This document shows positions 40,631 to 49,587 of a DNA stretch of 64,000 nucleotides, in pieces. The notes under the pieces are model-generated. The model was not told the DNA's origin. It ran no database searches and worked only from the letters and a program-made list of their open reading frames with translations. The stretch comes from Brenneria corticis. Lineage in GTDB: Bacteria > Pseudomonadota > Gammaproteobacteria > Enterobacterales > Enterobacteriaceae. The stretch's first letter is position 1. Every line of letters starts with the position of its first letter. The position numbers and the translations under genes are program-made. Location: NCBI RefSeq assembly GCF_003115855.1, contig NZ_KZ819084.1, positions 1 to 64,000 on the forward strand, read 5' to 3'.

Positions 40631-41373
40631 GCCTGCGTCTGTTTCTCGCCACGCTGCAATTTATGACCCGGATTCCTGTGCCTGAACGCTGGACCCAGGG
40701 GCTGGATATGCGGCAGTACGTACGGGGCATCGTCGGTTTTCCCGTTATCGGCCTTATCGTCGGCGGCCTCGCCGGCGCGGTATTTATGGCGCTGACGCCG
40801 TGGAGCGGGGTGCCGCTGGCCGCGCTGGGCTATGTGCTGGCGCTGGCGCTGATTACCGGCGGCTTCCATCTCGACGGTCTGGCGGATACCTGCGACGGGG
40901 TGTTTTCCGCCCGCCCGCGCGAAAAAATGCTGGAAATCATGCGCGACAGTCGGCTCGGCACCAACGGCGGACTGGCGCTGATTTTTATCGTGGTGGCCAA
41001 GGTGCTGGTGGTCAGCGAACTGGCGCTGCGCGGCGTCTCGATGCTGGCGCTGCTGACGGCGGCTTCGGTGGCGGGACGCAGCGCCATTGTGCTGCTGATG
41101 TACCGCCAGCGCTACGCCCGGGAAGGGCAGGGGCTGGGGAACCTGTATATCGGCCGGGTGAGCGGCGGACAAGCGCTGGCGACGCTGCTGGGCGGCGCGT
41201 TGCTGGTGGGGCTGTTGGGCCATATCCAGGCGCTGACGGCGTTCGGCGTCACCCTGGTTCTTGTCTGGCTGCTGGGCGTCTACCTGCGCCGGCGGCTGGG
41301 CGGACAAACCGGCGACACGCTGGGCGCGGCGGCGGAGCTTGGCGAACTGGCGTTTTTACTGGCCCTGCTGTGA
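40627..41373 (+). CDS. cobS: adenosylcobinamide-GDP ribazoletransferase (cobalamin synthase)
   Basis: Joins AdoCbi-GDP to alpha-ribazole-phosphate to give adenosylcobalamin-phosphate. It is a polytopic inner-membrane protein of 248 aa; FMTRIPVP near the N terminus, GGFHLDGLADTCDGVFSARP (with acidic metal-binding residues) and MRDSRLGTNGGLALI are signature elements. It is coupled to cobU, and cobC begins 59 bp later. Confidence 0.95.
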   Translation: MSLRLFLATLQFMTRIPVPERWTQGLDMRQYVRGIVGFPVIGLIVGGLAGAVFMALTPWSGVPLAALGYVLALALITGGFHLDGLADTCDGVFSARPREKMLEIMRDSRLGTNGGLALIFIVVAKVLVVSELALRGVSMLALLTAASVAGRSAIVLLMYRQRYAREGQGLGNLYIGRVSGGQALATLLGGALLVGLLGHIQALTAFGVTLVLVWLLGVYLRRRLGGQTGDTLGAAAELGELAFLLALL

Positions 41374-41432
41374 CCGCGGAAAATCCGTCACCGCGAGCAA
41401 ACCGGCGACAGACGAAACATTAAGGGGAAAAG

Positions 41433-42041
41433 ATGCGGCTATTTCTGGTCAGACACGGTCAGACCGAGGCGAACCTCAGCGGGGTATTTTGCGGCTCGAC
41501 GGATATCGCGCTGACGGATAGCGGCGTGGAGCAGGCGCGGCGGGTATCAGCCTGGCTGGACGAAGTTATTTTTTCGTCCGCCGTCAGCAGCGCGTTGCTG
41601 CGGGCGAAGCATACCGCCGCCATTGTGCTGGCGTCGCGGGAGATCGCGGCCGCGGCTGATGCCGCGCTGAACGAGATGCATTTTGGCGACTGGGAAATGC
41701 GTCATCATCGCGACTTGCAGCATGAGGACACGGACGGCTGGGCGGCCTGGGTGGCGGACTGGCAACAGGCGAGCCCCACAGGCGGCGAGTCTTTCCCGGC
41801 GTTTGCAAAACGGGTGGAACATGTAGCGCAGACATTGCTGACGCAGAAAACCGGGGATAATCAGCTGATTGTCGCGCATCAGGGGGTACTAAGCCTGCTG
41901 CTGGCGACGTGGCTGAAAATGCCTCCCGCCGCGATGTGGCACTTTCCCTTTGAACAAGGCGCCTACAGCGTGCTGGACGTGCAGGATGGCTTTGTCACGC
42001 TGCGGGCATTTAATCATCGCTCCCAATGGCAGACTGAATAA
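41433..42041 (+). CDS. cobC: alpha-ribazole phosphatase
   Basis: Histidine phosphatase that dephosphorylates alpha-ribazole-5'-phosphate or adenosylcobalamin-phosphate. The 202 aa begin with the catalytic LFLVRHGQTEANLSG (RHG at 7-9); ALNEMHFGDWE and the second His in IVAHQGVLSLLLA complete the site. It lies within the operon between cobS and cobT. Confidence 0.93.
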   Translation: MRLFLVRHGQTEANLSGVFCGSTDIALTDSGVEQARRVSAWLDEVIFSSAVSSALLRAKHTAAIVLASREIAAAADAALNEMHFGDWEMRHHRDLQHEDTDGWAAWVADWQQASPTGGESFPAFAKRVEHVAQTLLTQKTGDNQLIVAHQGVLSLLLATWLKMPPAAMWHFPFEQGAYSVLDVQDGFVTLRAFNHRSQWQTE

Positions 42042-42053
42042 CGAGAAAATAGT

Positions 42054-43118
42054 ATGCAACTCTCCCCGCAACACCCTCTTTCACAGCTGGTTAAGGCAAT
42101 TACGCCGCTTGACGGCGACGCCATAAACCGCGCGGCGGTCAGGATTGACGGCCTATTGAAGCCTTTGGGCAGCCTCGGCCGGCTGGAGCAACTGGCTATC
42201 CAGCTCGCCGGTATGCGCGGGTTGTCCGGGCATCAGGTCGCCCGCAAACAGATTATGGTGATGGCCGCCGATCACGGCGTTTATCACGAAGGGGTGGCGA
42301 TTTCGCCGCGCGCGGTGACGGCGATTCAGGCGGCCAATATGGTCAAGGGCATTACCGGCGTGTGCGTGCTGGCGGCGAACGCCGGCGCGGAAGTCAAGGT
42401 GGTGGATGTCGGCATTGACGGCGATCCCATTCCGGGCGTGGTGAATATGAAGGTACAGCGCGGCAGCGGCAATATTCGCCGCGGCGCGGCGATGACGCGG
42501 GCGCAGGCGGAAGCTTTGCTGCTCGACTGCGCCCGGTTGGCCATGCGGCAGGCGGCCGAGGGCGTACGGGTGTTTGGCGTCGGCGAGCTGGGAATGGCGA
42601 ACACCACGCCGGCGGCGGCGATAATCAGCGTATTGACCGATAACGATCCGCAACGGGTGGTCGGCATCGGCGCCAATTTCCCCGATCACCGACTGCATCA
42701 TAAAGTGGCCGTGGTGCGTGACGCCATCACCATTAACCAGCCCAACGCCCATGACGGCATTGACGTGCTGGCAAAAATCGGCGGTTTCGATCTGGTGGGC
42801 ATGGCGGGCGTTATGCTGGGCGCGGCGGCGTCCGGGCTGCCGGTGGTGCTGGACGGCTTCCTCTCCTATGCCTCGGCGCTGGCCGCCTGCCGTATCGCCC
42901 CGCAGGCGCGTGACTATCTGATCCCTTCCCATCTCTCCGCGGAAAAAGGCGCGCTAATCGCGCTGCGTCATCTGCAACTGGAACCCTATCTGCAATTGGG
43001 CATGCGGCTCGGCGAAGGCAGCGGCGCGGCGATCGCCATGCATCTGATCGATGCGGCCTGTGCGATGCATAACAATATGGGACAGCTGGCGGACAGCCAT
43101 ATTGTTCTGCCGACATAG
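42054..43118 (+). CDS. cobT: nicotinate-nucleotide-dimethylbenzimidazole phosphoribosyltransferase
   Basis: Makes alpha-ribazole-phosphate from dimethylbenzimidazole and nicotinate mononucleotide. The 354 aa include PLGSLGRLEQLAIQLAG, MAADHGVYHEGVAISP, GVGELGMANTTPAAAI and the catalytic Glu in RLGEGSGAAIAMHLIDAA. It is the last gene of the cobalamin operon and is followed by an intrinsic terminator. The source of dimethylbenzimidazole is not in the window. Confidence 0.95.
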   Translation: MQLSPQHPLSQLVKAITPLDGDAINRAAVRIDGLLKPLGSLGRLEQLAIQLAGMRGLSGHQVARKQIMVMAADHGVYHEGVAISPRAVTAIQAANMVKGITGVCVLAANAGAEVKVVDVGIDGDPIPGVVNMKVQRGSGNIRRGAAMTRAQAEALLLDCARLAMRQAAEGVRVFGVGELGMANTTPAAAIISVLTDNDPQRVVGIGANFPDHRLHHKVAVVRDAITINQPNAHDGIDVLAKIGGFDLVGMAGVMLGAAASGLPVVLDGFLSYASALAACRIAPQARDYLIPSHLSAEKGALIALRHLQLEPYLQLGMRLGEGSGAAIAMHLIDAACAMHNNMGQLADSHIVLPT

Positions 43119-43153
43119 TTACGGAGAACATCCTGTCTTCCGCCCTGGCGGGC

Positions 43154-43174
43154 CGCCGCCAGCGGCGTTTTTTT
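43154..43174 (+). terminator. intrinsic terminator of the cbi/cob operon
   Basis: CGCCG-CCAG-CGGCG stem-loop (43154-43167) followed by seven T, 36 bp after the cobT stop. Confidence 0.8.
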
Positions 43175-43465
43175 CTCCCGCAAGTTTTTTATCGTCGATT
43201 GGCGTTATTCATCTACGCTATATGGGAGGCGCCATCTTCACTGTCTGCTGTTATCAGATAGCGGAATAAATAGTTAATAAGGAAATGTATTATTAATTTA
43301 TATATTAGCGACGCAATTGATTTTCATATCAAAGAAACTATTAATCTCCTATACATATAGTCACCCTGGTTATTTATTGTTTTGCTTAGGAATATTTACA
43401 CTGATATTATATTATTGATTTTTATGATATTTTGCCTTATCCATCAAAAAAGTTAATTTTATTGT

Positions 43466-43486
43466 TGCAAACACAACATGTTTGCA
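43466..43486. promoter_or_regulatory. inverted-repeat operator candidate upstream of the rpiR-type gene
   Basis: TGCAAAC-N7-GTTTGCA, a perfect 7-bp inverted repeat centred 46 bp before the regulator's ATG. Its position suits autoregulation and control of the ABC/M24 genes behind it. The rest of the 43175-43521 gap is very AT-rich promoter-like sequence without a gene. Confidence 0.5.
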
Positions 43487-43521
43487 CTTTACTGTAGTAA
43501 CTGAATCATTCAGGACGGTTT

Positions 43522-44412
43522 ATGAATTTCTCAGCATTGGTTAGTGATCGTTTTTCAAGTCTTACTCCGGCGCAACAGCTTATTGCTCGTTATATTGAAA
43601 GAAACAAAGAACGAGTCGCCTTTATGACGGCCAGGCAGTTGGCAGGCGCCATTAATGTCAGTGACGCCGCGGTAGTAAGATTCTCCCGGGCGTTGGGATA
43701 TCGCGGTTATGCGCATCTGCGTGAAGATTTGGGAGAGGCGCTGATTGAGCGGACAGGGGCTAGCGGGACATTCCAATGGGCGCCAATGCCGTCTAGCGAG
43801 TCTGAATTAAAAGAGCAGGTGTTTAGCAATGCCGGTTTGTTAATCAATGAAACTGCGGCGCTAAATCCGTCAGAAACCGTCGCTCGCATTGCCGACAAAT
43901 TGGTGTCAGCCAGGCGGATTTGGGTTACGGCGCACGGTACGACGCATGCAATGGCCGCTTATCTGGCAATGCAGCTTAACGTGCTGAAAAATGCGGAGAT
44001 ATTTGATATTGGGCATGGTGATGTGGCCGATCGTATCAGGAACGTTAGCGCCGAGGATGCTTTTATCGGCATCGGTTATGAACGGTATATCCCTTATACC
44101 ATTGATATGATGCATCTTGCTCGTATTCAAGGAGCCTATATCGTTGCGCTGACCGATCGGTCGACTTCACCCTTAGTACGTGAATCAGATGAAGTGCTTT
44201 ATATTGCACGCAACACGTCACCGGTGGCTTGGTGGTCGCAGATTGGTACGCTGATTATGGCTGACTGGTTAATGTCACAAATGGTGGTGCGGAATACGGA
44301 AGAAGTAAGAGAAAAACTACAGGAATCAGATAAGGCTTGGGAATTGCTCGGTCATTGGAAAAATGACAACACCAGGGAAACACTTATAAATAAAATATTA
44401 AATAAAAAATAG
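43522..44412 (+). CDS. RpiR/MurR-family transcriptional regulator
   Basis: A 296-aa regulator. N-terminal helix-turn-helix of the RpiR type (LTPAQQLIARYIERN, MTARQLAGAINVSDAAVVRF), and a C-terminal SIS (sugar isomerase) domain from about 110 to 260 (RRIWVTAHGTTHAMAAYLA). SIS domains usually bind phosphosugars. It is encoded just upstream of an ABC transporter for polyamine- or amino-acid-like solutes and an M24 protein on the same strand, and presumably controls them. ATG 43522 follows GGACGG. Confidence 0.88.
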   Translation: MNFSALVSDRFSSLTPAQQLIARYIERNKERVAFMTARQLAGAINVSDAAVVRFSRALGYRGYAHLREDLGEALIERTGASGTFQWAPMPSSESELKEQVFSNAGLLINETAALNPSETVARIADKLVSARRIWVTAHGTTHAMAAYLAMQLNVLKNAEIFDIGHGDVADRIRNVSAEDAFIGIGYERYIPYTIDMMHLARIQGAYIVALTDRSTSPLVRESDEVLYIARNTSPVAWWSQIGTLIMADWLMSQMVVRNTEEVREKLQESDKAWELLGHWKNDNTRETLINKILNKK

Positions 44413-44484
44413 TATCTACTTTTAATATATCATTGATGCCAGAGAGGAGTTGTTTTCGTTATCTAATTGCAAAGGAAAATGAGT

Positions 44485-45618
44485 ATGAGTAATACAAAAG
44501 GAGAGAGCCTGTCTGCCATTCAGGACTTAATGGCAGACAGTATAGATACGGCACGTCGTCGTTTAATAAAACAAAGTTCTATTATCAGCGCCGGGGTCGC
44601 TCTTGGCGCTTTCTCTGTGCCTTTGGTGTTTGCCAAAGGTGGTCAGGAAGTGATCGTTCGGGGGCTGGGCGGCGCTTATCAGGAGGCGATGGAGATCGCA
44701 GTTTATAAGCCCTTTACTGCCGCTACGGGAATTAATGTAAAGATTCAGCCATCCACGGCGGCGCAAATACTGGCAATGGTAAAATCTGGACAGGTAAGTA
44801 TTGATGTTCTTGATTTAGCGGATATCGCACAAATTAACCTGGATAAAGCCGGAGCATTAGCCCCCATTGATTATTCGGCGATGAAATTCTGTAACCCGGA
44901 TGATATTTTGCCGGAACTTCGTCATCCGAATATGATTGGCAATCTGTTATTTGCCACCGTTATCGCCTACAACACCGATGTTTTCAGCGCCGGGTCTCAC
45001 CCTAAAAGCTGGGCGGAGTTCTGGGATGTGAAACGCTTCCCCGGCCCGCGGACGTTAGCGGATATGCGTTCCGGTTCTGTGGAATTGGAATTTGCCCTGC
45101 TGGCCGACGGTGTGGATAAATCGCAGCTTTACCCTATCGATATCGACCGTGCTTTCGCCTCCTTAAATAAAATTAAGCCCAATGTTTCAAAGTGGTGGGA
45201 CACCGGTGCGGTCTCCGCGCAGTTGCTGGAGCGCAAAGACGCGGTATTGGGCGCGCTGTGGAATGGCAGAGCGCAGGCATTGATTGATCAAGGCGCGCCG
45301 CTGGCGATTGAGTGGAACCAGGCAAAACAGCAGGTGCAATACTGGAGCGTGGTCAAAGGCGCGCCGAATCCGGAAAATGCCCAGCTGCTTATCGACTTTG
45401 CCTTACAGCCAGAGGTTCAGGCCAAACTTACCCAGTATATCGCCTATGGCCCGACCAATAAAAAAGCCTTTGATTTCGTCCGCCCTGAAGATCGGGCGAA
45501 ACTGCCCTCGAACCCGGCCTATTTTGCAGACACCTTTGTGCAGGATGCGCAGTGGTGGTCGGATAATCTGGAACGTGTGGGGAAAGTGTGGCAGCCCTGG
45601 ATTTTGGGTCAGGCTTAA
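44485..45618 (+). CDS. ABC transporter substrate-binding protein, PotD-like, Tat signal
   Basis: Periplasmic binding protein of the polyamine/PotD-PotF class, 377 aa from ATG 44485, which has AGGA 8 bases upstream; ATG 44479 is an alternative. The N terminus is long and polar, then TARRRLIKQS and a hydrophobic run to LVFA resemble a twin-arginine signal, which is unusual but seen in this class. The mature part begins EVIVRGLGGAYQEAM and includes LPELRHPNMIGNLLFATVIA. The last base of its stop is the first base of the ATPase start (TAATG). Confidence 0.85.
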   Translation: MSNTKGESLSAIQDLMADSIDTARRRLIKQSSIISAGVALGAFSVPLVFAKGGQEVIVRGLGGAYQEAMEIAVYKPFTAATGINVKIQPSTAAQILAMVKSGQVSIDVLDLADIAQINLDKAGALAPIDYSAMKFCNPDDILPELRHPNMIGNLLFATVIAYNTDVFSAGSHPKSWAEFWDVKRFPGPRTLADMRSGSVELEFALLADGVDKSQLYPIDIDRAFASLNKIKPNVSKWWDTGAVSAQLLERKDAVLGALWNGRAQALIDQGAPLAIEWNQAKQQVQYWSVVKGAPNPENAQLLIDFALQPEVQAKLTQYIAYGPTNKKAFDFVRPEDRAKLPSNPAYFADTFVQDAQWWSDNLERVGKVWQPWILGQA

Positions 45619-46739
45619 TGAGTGTTGCCAATCTATCGCTTCGCTCCGGCCAATTGAAAGCGGGAGCGGAGCTTCATCTGGAAGGGCTGACCCGGCGTTT
45701 TGGCCACACGGCCGCAGTAGATAATCTGAATCTGACCGTTGAACCCGGGGAGTTTGTCACTCTGCTGGGGGCCAGCGGATCGGGAAAAACCACCACGCTG
45801 ATGATGGTCGGCGGTTTTACCGCCCCCAGCAAAGGGCGGATCCTGATCGGCGGTAGGGATGTGACGCATCTTCCTCCCGCCAAACGGAACCTGGGCGTGG
45901 TGTTTCAGAACTACGCCTTATTTCCCCATCTCTCGGTTTTCCGCAATCTGGCTTTTCCGCTGGAAATGCGCGGCGCCGCGGGGAACGTTATCAGGCAAAA
46001 AGTGGCGGATGCGCTGGAGATGGTGCAACTGGCCGATAAAGGCCACCGGCTGCCGCGCGAGCTATCCGGCGGGCAGCAACAGCGGGTTGCTCTGGCAAGG
46101 GCGCTGATTTTTGAGCCTCAGGCTCTGCTAATGGATGAACCGCTGGGGGCGCTGGACAAAAAACTGCGTGAGCATATGCAACTGGAACTGAAACGTCTGC
46201 ATACCTCAAGCGGTTCCACGGTGCTGTTTGTTACCCACGATCAGGAGGAGGCGCTTACGCTATCCGATCGTATTGCGGTGATGCAAGACGGACGGATTGC
46301 GCAAATAGACACGCCGCAATCCTTATACGAACAGCCGCAAAGCCGCTGGGTCGCCGAATTTATCGGGCAATCCAATTTTATTGGCGGTTATATCGACGGT
46401 GTGAATGCCGCTGGATATGACCTCAGGCTGGACAGCGGCGAACGGATAAGCGGGCGGGGCGTCAAGCATCTGTCATACGGGCAGCGCGTGTTGGCGGTAT
46501 TACGACCGGAGAAAATTCGTCTGGCGGCGGAGGATCAACTGCCGTTAAACGCCGTGATAAGCGATGTACTGTATCTGGGGCATACGGTGAAAGTGACCGT
46601 ACGGCTTAATGATGGCACGGCGCTGCTGGTTCAGGCCCAGAACATCGATCTGGAAAAGGCGATAATCCCTGGAATGGTCGTTTCCCTCGGCTGGCAGCCG
46701 GAAAGCCTGTGGCTCATCGCCGGGGAGCAACGGCAATGA
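45618..46739 (+). CDS. ABC transporter ATPase, PotA-like
   Basis: A 373-aa ATPase of the spermidine/putrescine-iron type. Walker A LGASGSGKTTT, Q-loop VVFQNYALFPHLSV, signature ELSGGQQQRVALARAL, Walker B LLMDEPLGALD, switch His in FVTHDQEEAL, then a TOBE domain (residues about 285-370). ATG 45618 overlaps the preceding stop; an extended frame from 45588 is unlikely. Followed by two permease genes with overlaps. Confidence 0.93.
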   Translation: MSVANLSLRSGQLKAGAELHLEGLTRRFGHTAAVDNLNLTVEPGEFVTLLGASGSGKTTTLMMVGGFTAPSKGRILIGGRDVTHLPPAKRNLGVVFQNYALFPHLSVFRNLAFPLEMRGAAGNVIRQKVADALEMVQLADKGHRLPRELSGGQQQRVALARALIFEPQALLMDEPLGALDKKLREHMQLELKRLHTSSGSTVLFVTHDQEEALTLSDRIAVMQDGRIAQIDTPQSLYEQPQSRWVAEFIGQSNFIGGYIDGVNAAGYDLRLDSGERISGRGVKHLSYGQRVLAVLRPEKIRLAAEDQLPLNAVISDVLYLGHTVKVTVRLNDGTALLVQAQNIDLEKAIIPGMVVSLGWQPESLWLIAGEQRQ

Positions 46740-47587
46740 ACCTCTCTCTGCCGGAGCGAAGAAGCTGGAAGCCCTGGCTGCTGTTGGCGCCGTCGTTGCT
46801 GGCGCTGCTGGCGTTCTTTCTCTACCCGCTGCTCAACATGCTAAGCGTCAGCCTCTACAGCCCGGATTTTACCTGGCGACACTACCTGCGCATTATCCAT
46901 GAGCCCGTCTGGATAAACGTTTTGTGGATCACCCTGCGCATATCCCTGTGGGTAACGTTGAGCACGCTGCTGCTGGGCTATCCGTTGGCCTGGGTGCTGG
47001 CGACGCTGAAACCGCGCACGGCGAATATCTTTCTGATTGTGGTGATTATTCCTTATTTTACCAGCGTGCTGGTGCGCACCTATGCCTGGATGGTGCTGCT
47101 GGGGGCGGAAGGCATCGTGAACCAGCTGTTGATCGTCGCGGGGCTAATCACCGAGCCGCTAAAACTGATGTATACCTCAACGGGGGTACTTATCGGTATG
47201 ACCTATATCCTGCTGCCTTATATGATTCTGGCGCTTTACAGCGTGATGCGCGGCATTGATCTTGGTTTGCTGAGCGCGGCGGAAAGCCTGGGCGCTTCAC
47301 GCCGCCGCGCTTTTTGGCGAATTATTGTTCCCCTCTCTTTACCGGGCGTCGCTGCGGGCGGGTTGCTGGTATTCATTCTGTCGCTTGGCTTTTTCATTAC
47401 CCCTGCGCTGATGGGCGGTCCGCAGCAGACAATGATTTCGATGGTGATTGAAAGCCAGATAGAGACCTATTTCGACTGGGGATTCGGCTCCGCGCTCTCC
47501 TCGGTATTACTGATCGTTACGCTAGCGTTATTCTGGCTTTATCAGCGGCTTATTGGTCTGGAACAGCTGTTTGAGGCAAAACGATGA
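46736..47587 (+). CDS. ABC transporter permease, PotB-like
   Basis: A 283-aa inner-membrane permease with about six transmembrane helices and the binding-protein-dependent transport motif AAESLGASRRRAFWRIIVPL near residues 181-200, which contacts the ATPase. ATG 46736 lies in the end of the ATPase gene (four-base overlap) and its stop overlaps the next permease. Confidence 0.92.
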   Translation: MNLSLPERRSWKPWLLLAPSLLALLAFFLYPLLNMLSVSLYSPDFTWRHYLRIIHEPVWINVLWITLRISLWVTLSTLLLGYPLAWVLATLKPRTANIFLIVVIIPYFTSVLVRTYAWMVLLGAEGIVNQLLIVAGLITEPLKLMYTSTGVLIGMTYILLPYMILALYSVMRGIDLGLLSAAESLGASRRRAFWRIIVPLSLPGVAAGGLLVFILSLGFFITPALMGGPQQTMISMVIESQIETYFDWGFGSALSSVLLIVTLALFWLYQRLIGLEQLFEAKR

Positions 47588-48363
47588 ATACCGGCAGACC
47601 GGGGCTGTTTTCGCTGATCATGGCGCTATTGGTGCTGTTATTTCTGGCGTTGCCCATTATTATTATTTTCCCTTTGGCGTTGAGTCCGTCGGCCTATTTG
47701 ACGTTTCCCCCCGGAGGATTTTCTCTGCGCTGGGTGGAAAAAGTGCTGACCGATTCAGCCTGGCTGGATTCGTTGTGGCTGAGTTTTCGCATCGCCATTA
47801 TGTCAACTTTGCTGGCGATGCTATTAAGCCTGCTGCTGGCGCTGGCATTGGTTCGCTACCGCTTTAGCGGGAAGAAGATTATCTATGTGCTGGTTTTGCT
47901 GCCGTTGATCGTCCCTAATATTATCGCGGCGCTCTCATTGTTCTTTTTCTTTTCCTCTGTCGATATATTTAATAGCATCAGTGCGATTATTATCGGCCAT
48001 ACCATTATTTCATTACCTATTGCGACGATTATTATCTCCTCCACCTTACAGGGCATAGACAGCCAGCTTGAGTATTCGGCGATGAGCCTCGGCGCCGGCA
48101 ACTTCACCGTGTTTCGGCGCATTACTTTTCCACTGGCGGCGCCCGGCATGATATCAGCCGCGATTTTCTCTTTTCTCAGCTCTTTTGACGAATTGTTAAT
48201 CGCCATGTTTATGGCGGGTAATGAAGCGCAGACACTGTCCGTGCGCATATGGAACAGCGTGCAATTCCAGCTCGATCCGACCATTGCGGCGGTGAGCGTA
48301 TTACTGGTTCTGATTACCATAATCACGCTACTGACGGCGAATTGGCTAACAAAACAACGATAG
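47584..48363 (+). CDS. ABC transporter permease, PotC-like
   Basis: Second permease of the same importer, 259 aa, six predicted membrane helices, with the coupling motif AMSLGAGNFTVFRRITFPLA at about 165-184. Starts within the stop of the first permease (ATGA). The M24 gene follows after 33 bp. Confidence 0.92.
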   Translation: MNTGRPGLFSLIMALLVLLFLALPIIIIFPLALSPSAYLTFPPGGFSLRWVEKVLTDSAWLDSLWLSFRIAIMSTLLAMLLSLLLALALVRYRFSGKKIIYVLVLLPLIVPNIIAALSLFFFFSSVDIFNSISAIIIGHTIISLPIATIIISSTLQGIDSQLEYSAMSLGAGNFTVFRRITFPLAAPGMISAAIFSFLSSFDELLIAMFMAGNEAQTLSVRIWNSVQFQLDPTIAAVSVLLVLITIITLLTANWLTKQR

Positions 48364-48396
48364 CGACATTGTGAATATTTCCCGGGGAGAAATAAA

Positions 48397-49539
48397 ATGA
48401 AGAGTGATGAAACGCTGGTTTTTACACGGCAGGAATATCGACAACGGGTAGAAAAAATACGCGCTTATATGCGGGATAAAGATATCGGTCTGCTATTGGT
48501 TGATCAGACGGAGTTTTTATTTTATCTGACCGGATTCAGCATTTCCGAAAATATGTATCGCGCCTGTTTATTACCGCTGGAGGGCGATGCGGTAATGATA
48601 TACCGGGCGATGGATGAGCATACCTTTCAGGAAAATAGCTGGATAACGGATACTGTAACCTTTGCCGACTGGCAAGATCCCATAGAAGTGATTATCGGCA
48701 CGATTGTCGAGCGCGGCTGGAATAAACAGAATATTGGCGTGGATTTTGACTCTTATTGTATGACGGTGGCGCGCTTTAATCGCCTGCAAAGCCGTTTCCC
48801 TTCCCGGCCTTTGCGCGATTTTTCCGGCGTTCTGGAGCAATTGCGGGAGTGCAAAACAGAACGGGAAATTGGCTATATCGCCGAGGCGGCCAGAGTCGGG
48901 GATCTCGCGCTGTCCGCCGCTGTCGCTGGTTTAAGCATAGGGAAAACCGAACGCGATGCGGCGACTATCGTTCATCAGGTGTTTATGCAGCATGGGTTGG
49001 ACTCAGGCCGTTACGGTATTATCACCACCGGCGTGGGGAACAGTTTTTTGCACGGCAATTTGCATCACCGGCCCTTGGCGGCGGAAGATATTGTCCATAT
49101 GGAATTATTACCTGTTCTGCATGGTTACAGCGCCCGACTGATGCGTCCGGCGATTATCGGTCGGGCATCGCCCCGGCAGCAGGAGATAGCGCAGCAGCTG
49201 ATCGCCATTCAGGACGCCCAGTTCGCAGCCATGCGGCCGGGCGCCGTGGCTAAGGATATAGATGCGCTGGCGCGCAACGCCGTGCTGGCCGCCGGACTGC
49301 GGGAGGATTACGTCGGTATTACGGGATATACCCTGGGCTATTATCCGCTTTCCACGCCCCGTACCAGCGATTTCAGCCGCGTCTTTTTACCCAATGCGCA
49401 GTGGCGCCTGAAAGCCGGAATGGTTTTTCATATGTATATCTATGCCGAGGGGCTGGCGTTCAGCGAAACCATCGCCATTACGCAGCAGGGGCATGTCCGC
49501 TTGACCCAGGCTCCGCGGCGGTTATTTATTGCCGGCTGA
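48397..49539 (+). CDS. M24-family protein, creatinase-like, metal site lost
   Basis: A 380-aa protein with the creatinase N-terminal domain (1-135) and a pita-bread M24 domain. Aligned by eye with aminopeptidase P, four of five metal ligands are missing: the first Asp is Glu in HMELL, the second is Arg in YSARLMRP, the His is absent in GYTLGYYPL, and the first Glu is Tyr in FHMYIY. Only Glu in FSETIAIT remains. Creatinase itself is metal-free, so a C-N hydrolase acting on the imported solute is more likely than a peptidase. It is the last gene of the ABC operon. Confidence 0.8.
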   Translation: MKSDETLVFTRQEYRQRVEKIRAYMRDKDIGLLLVDQTEFLFYLTGFSISENMYRACLLPLEGDAVMIYRAMDEHTFQENSWITDTVTFADWQDPIEVIIGTIVERGWNKQNIGVDFDSYCMTVARFNRLQSRFPSRPLRDFSGVLEQLRECKTEREIGYIAEAARVGDLALSAAVAGLSIGKTERDAATIVHQVFMQHGLDSGRYGIITTGVGNSFLHGNLHHRPLAAEDIVHMELLPVLHGYSARLMRPAIIGRASPRQQEIAQQLIAIQDAQFAAMRPGAVAKDIDALARNAVLAAGLREDYVGITGYTLGYYPLSTPRTSDFSRVFLPNAQWRLKAGMVFHMYIYAEGLAFSETIAITQQGHVRLTQAPRRLFIAG

Positions 49540-49555
49540 TATCCGTAGGTTAAGG

Positions 49556-49587
49556 CGGCGTAATGCGCTGAATCGTGCATTACGCCG
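49556..49587. terminator. bidirectional terminator between convergent genes
   Basis: Perfect 11-bp stem (CGGCGTAATGC, 49556-49566, with 49577-49587), loop of 10 bases, followed by TTATT. Lies between the M24 gene and the sorC-type gene. Confidence 0.75.
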
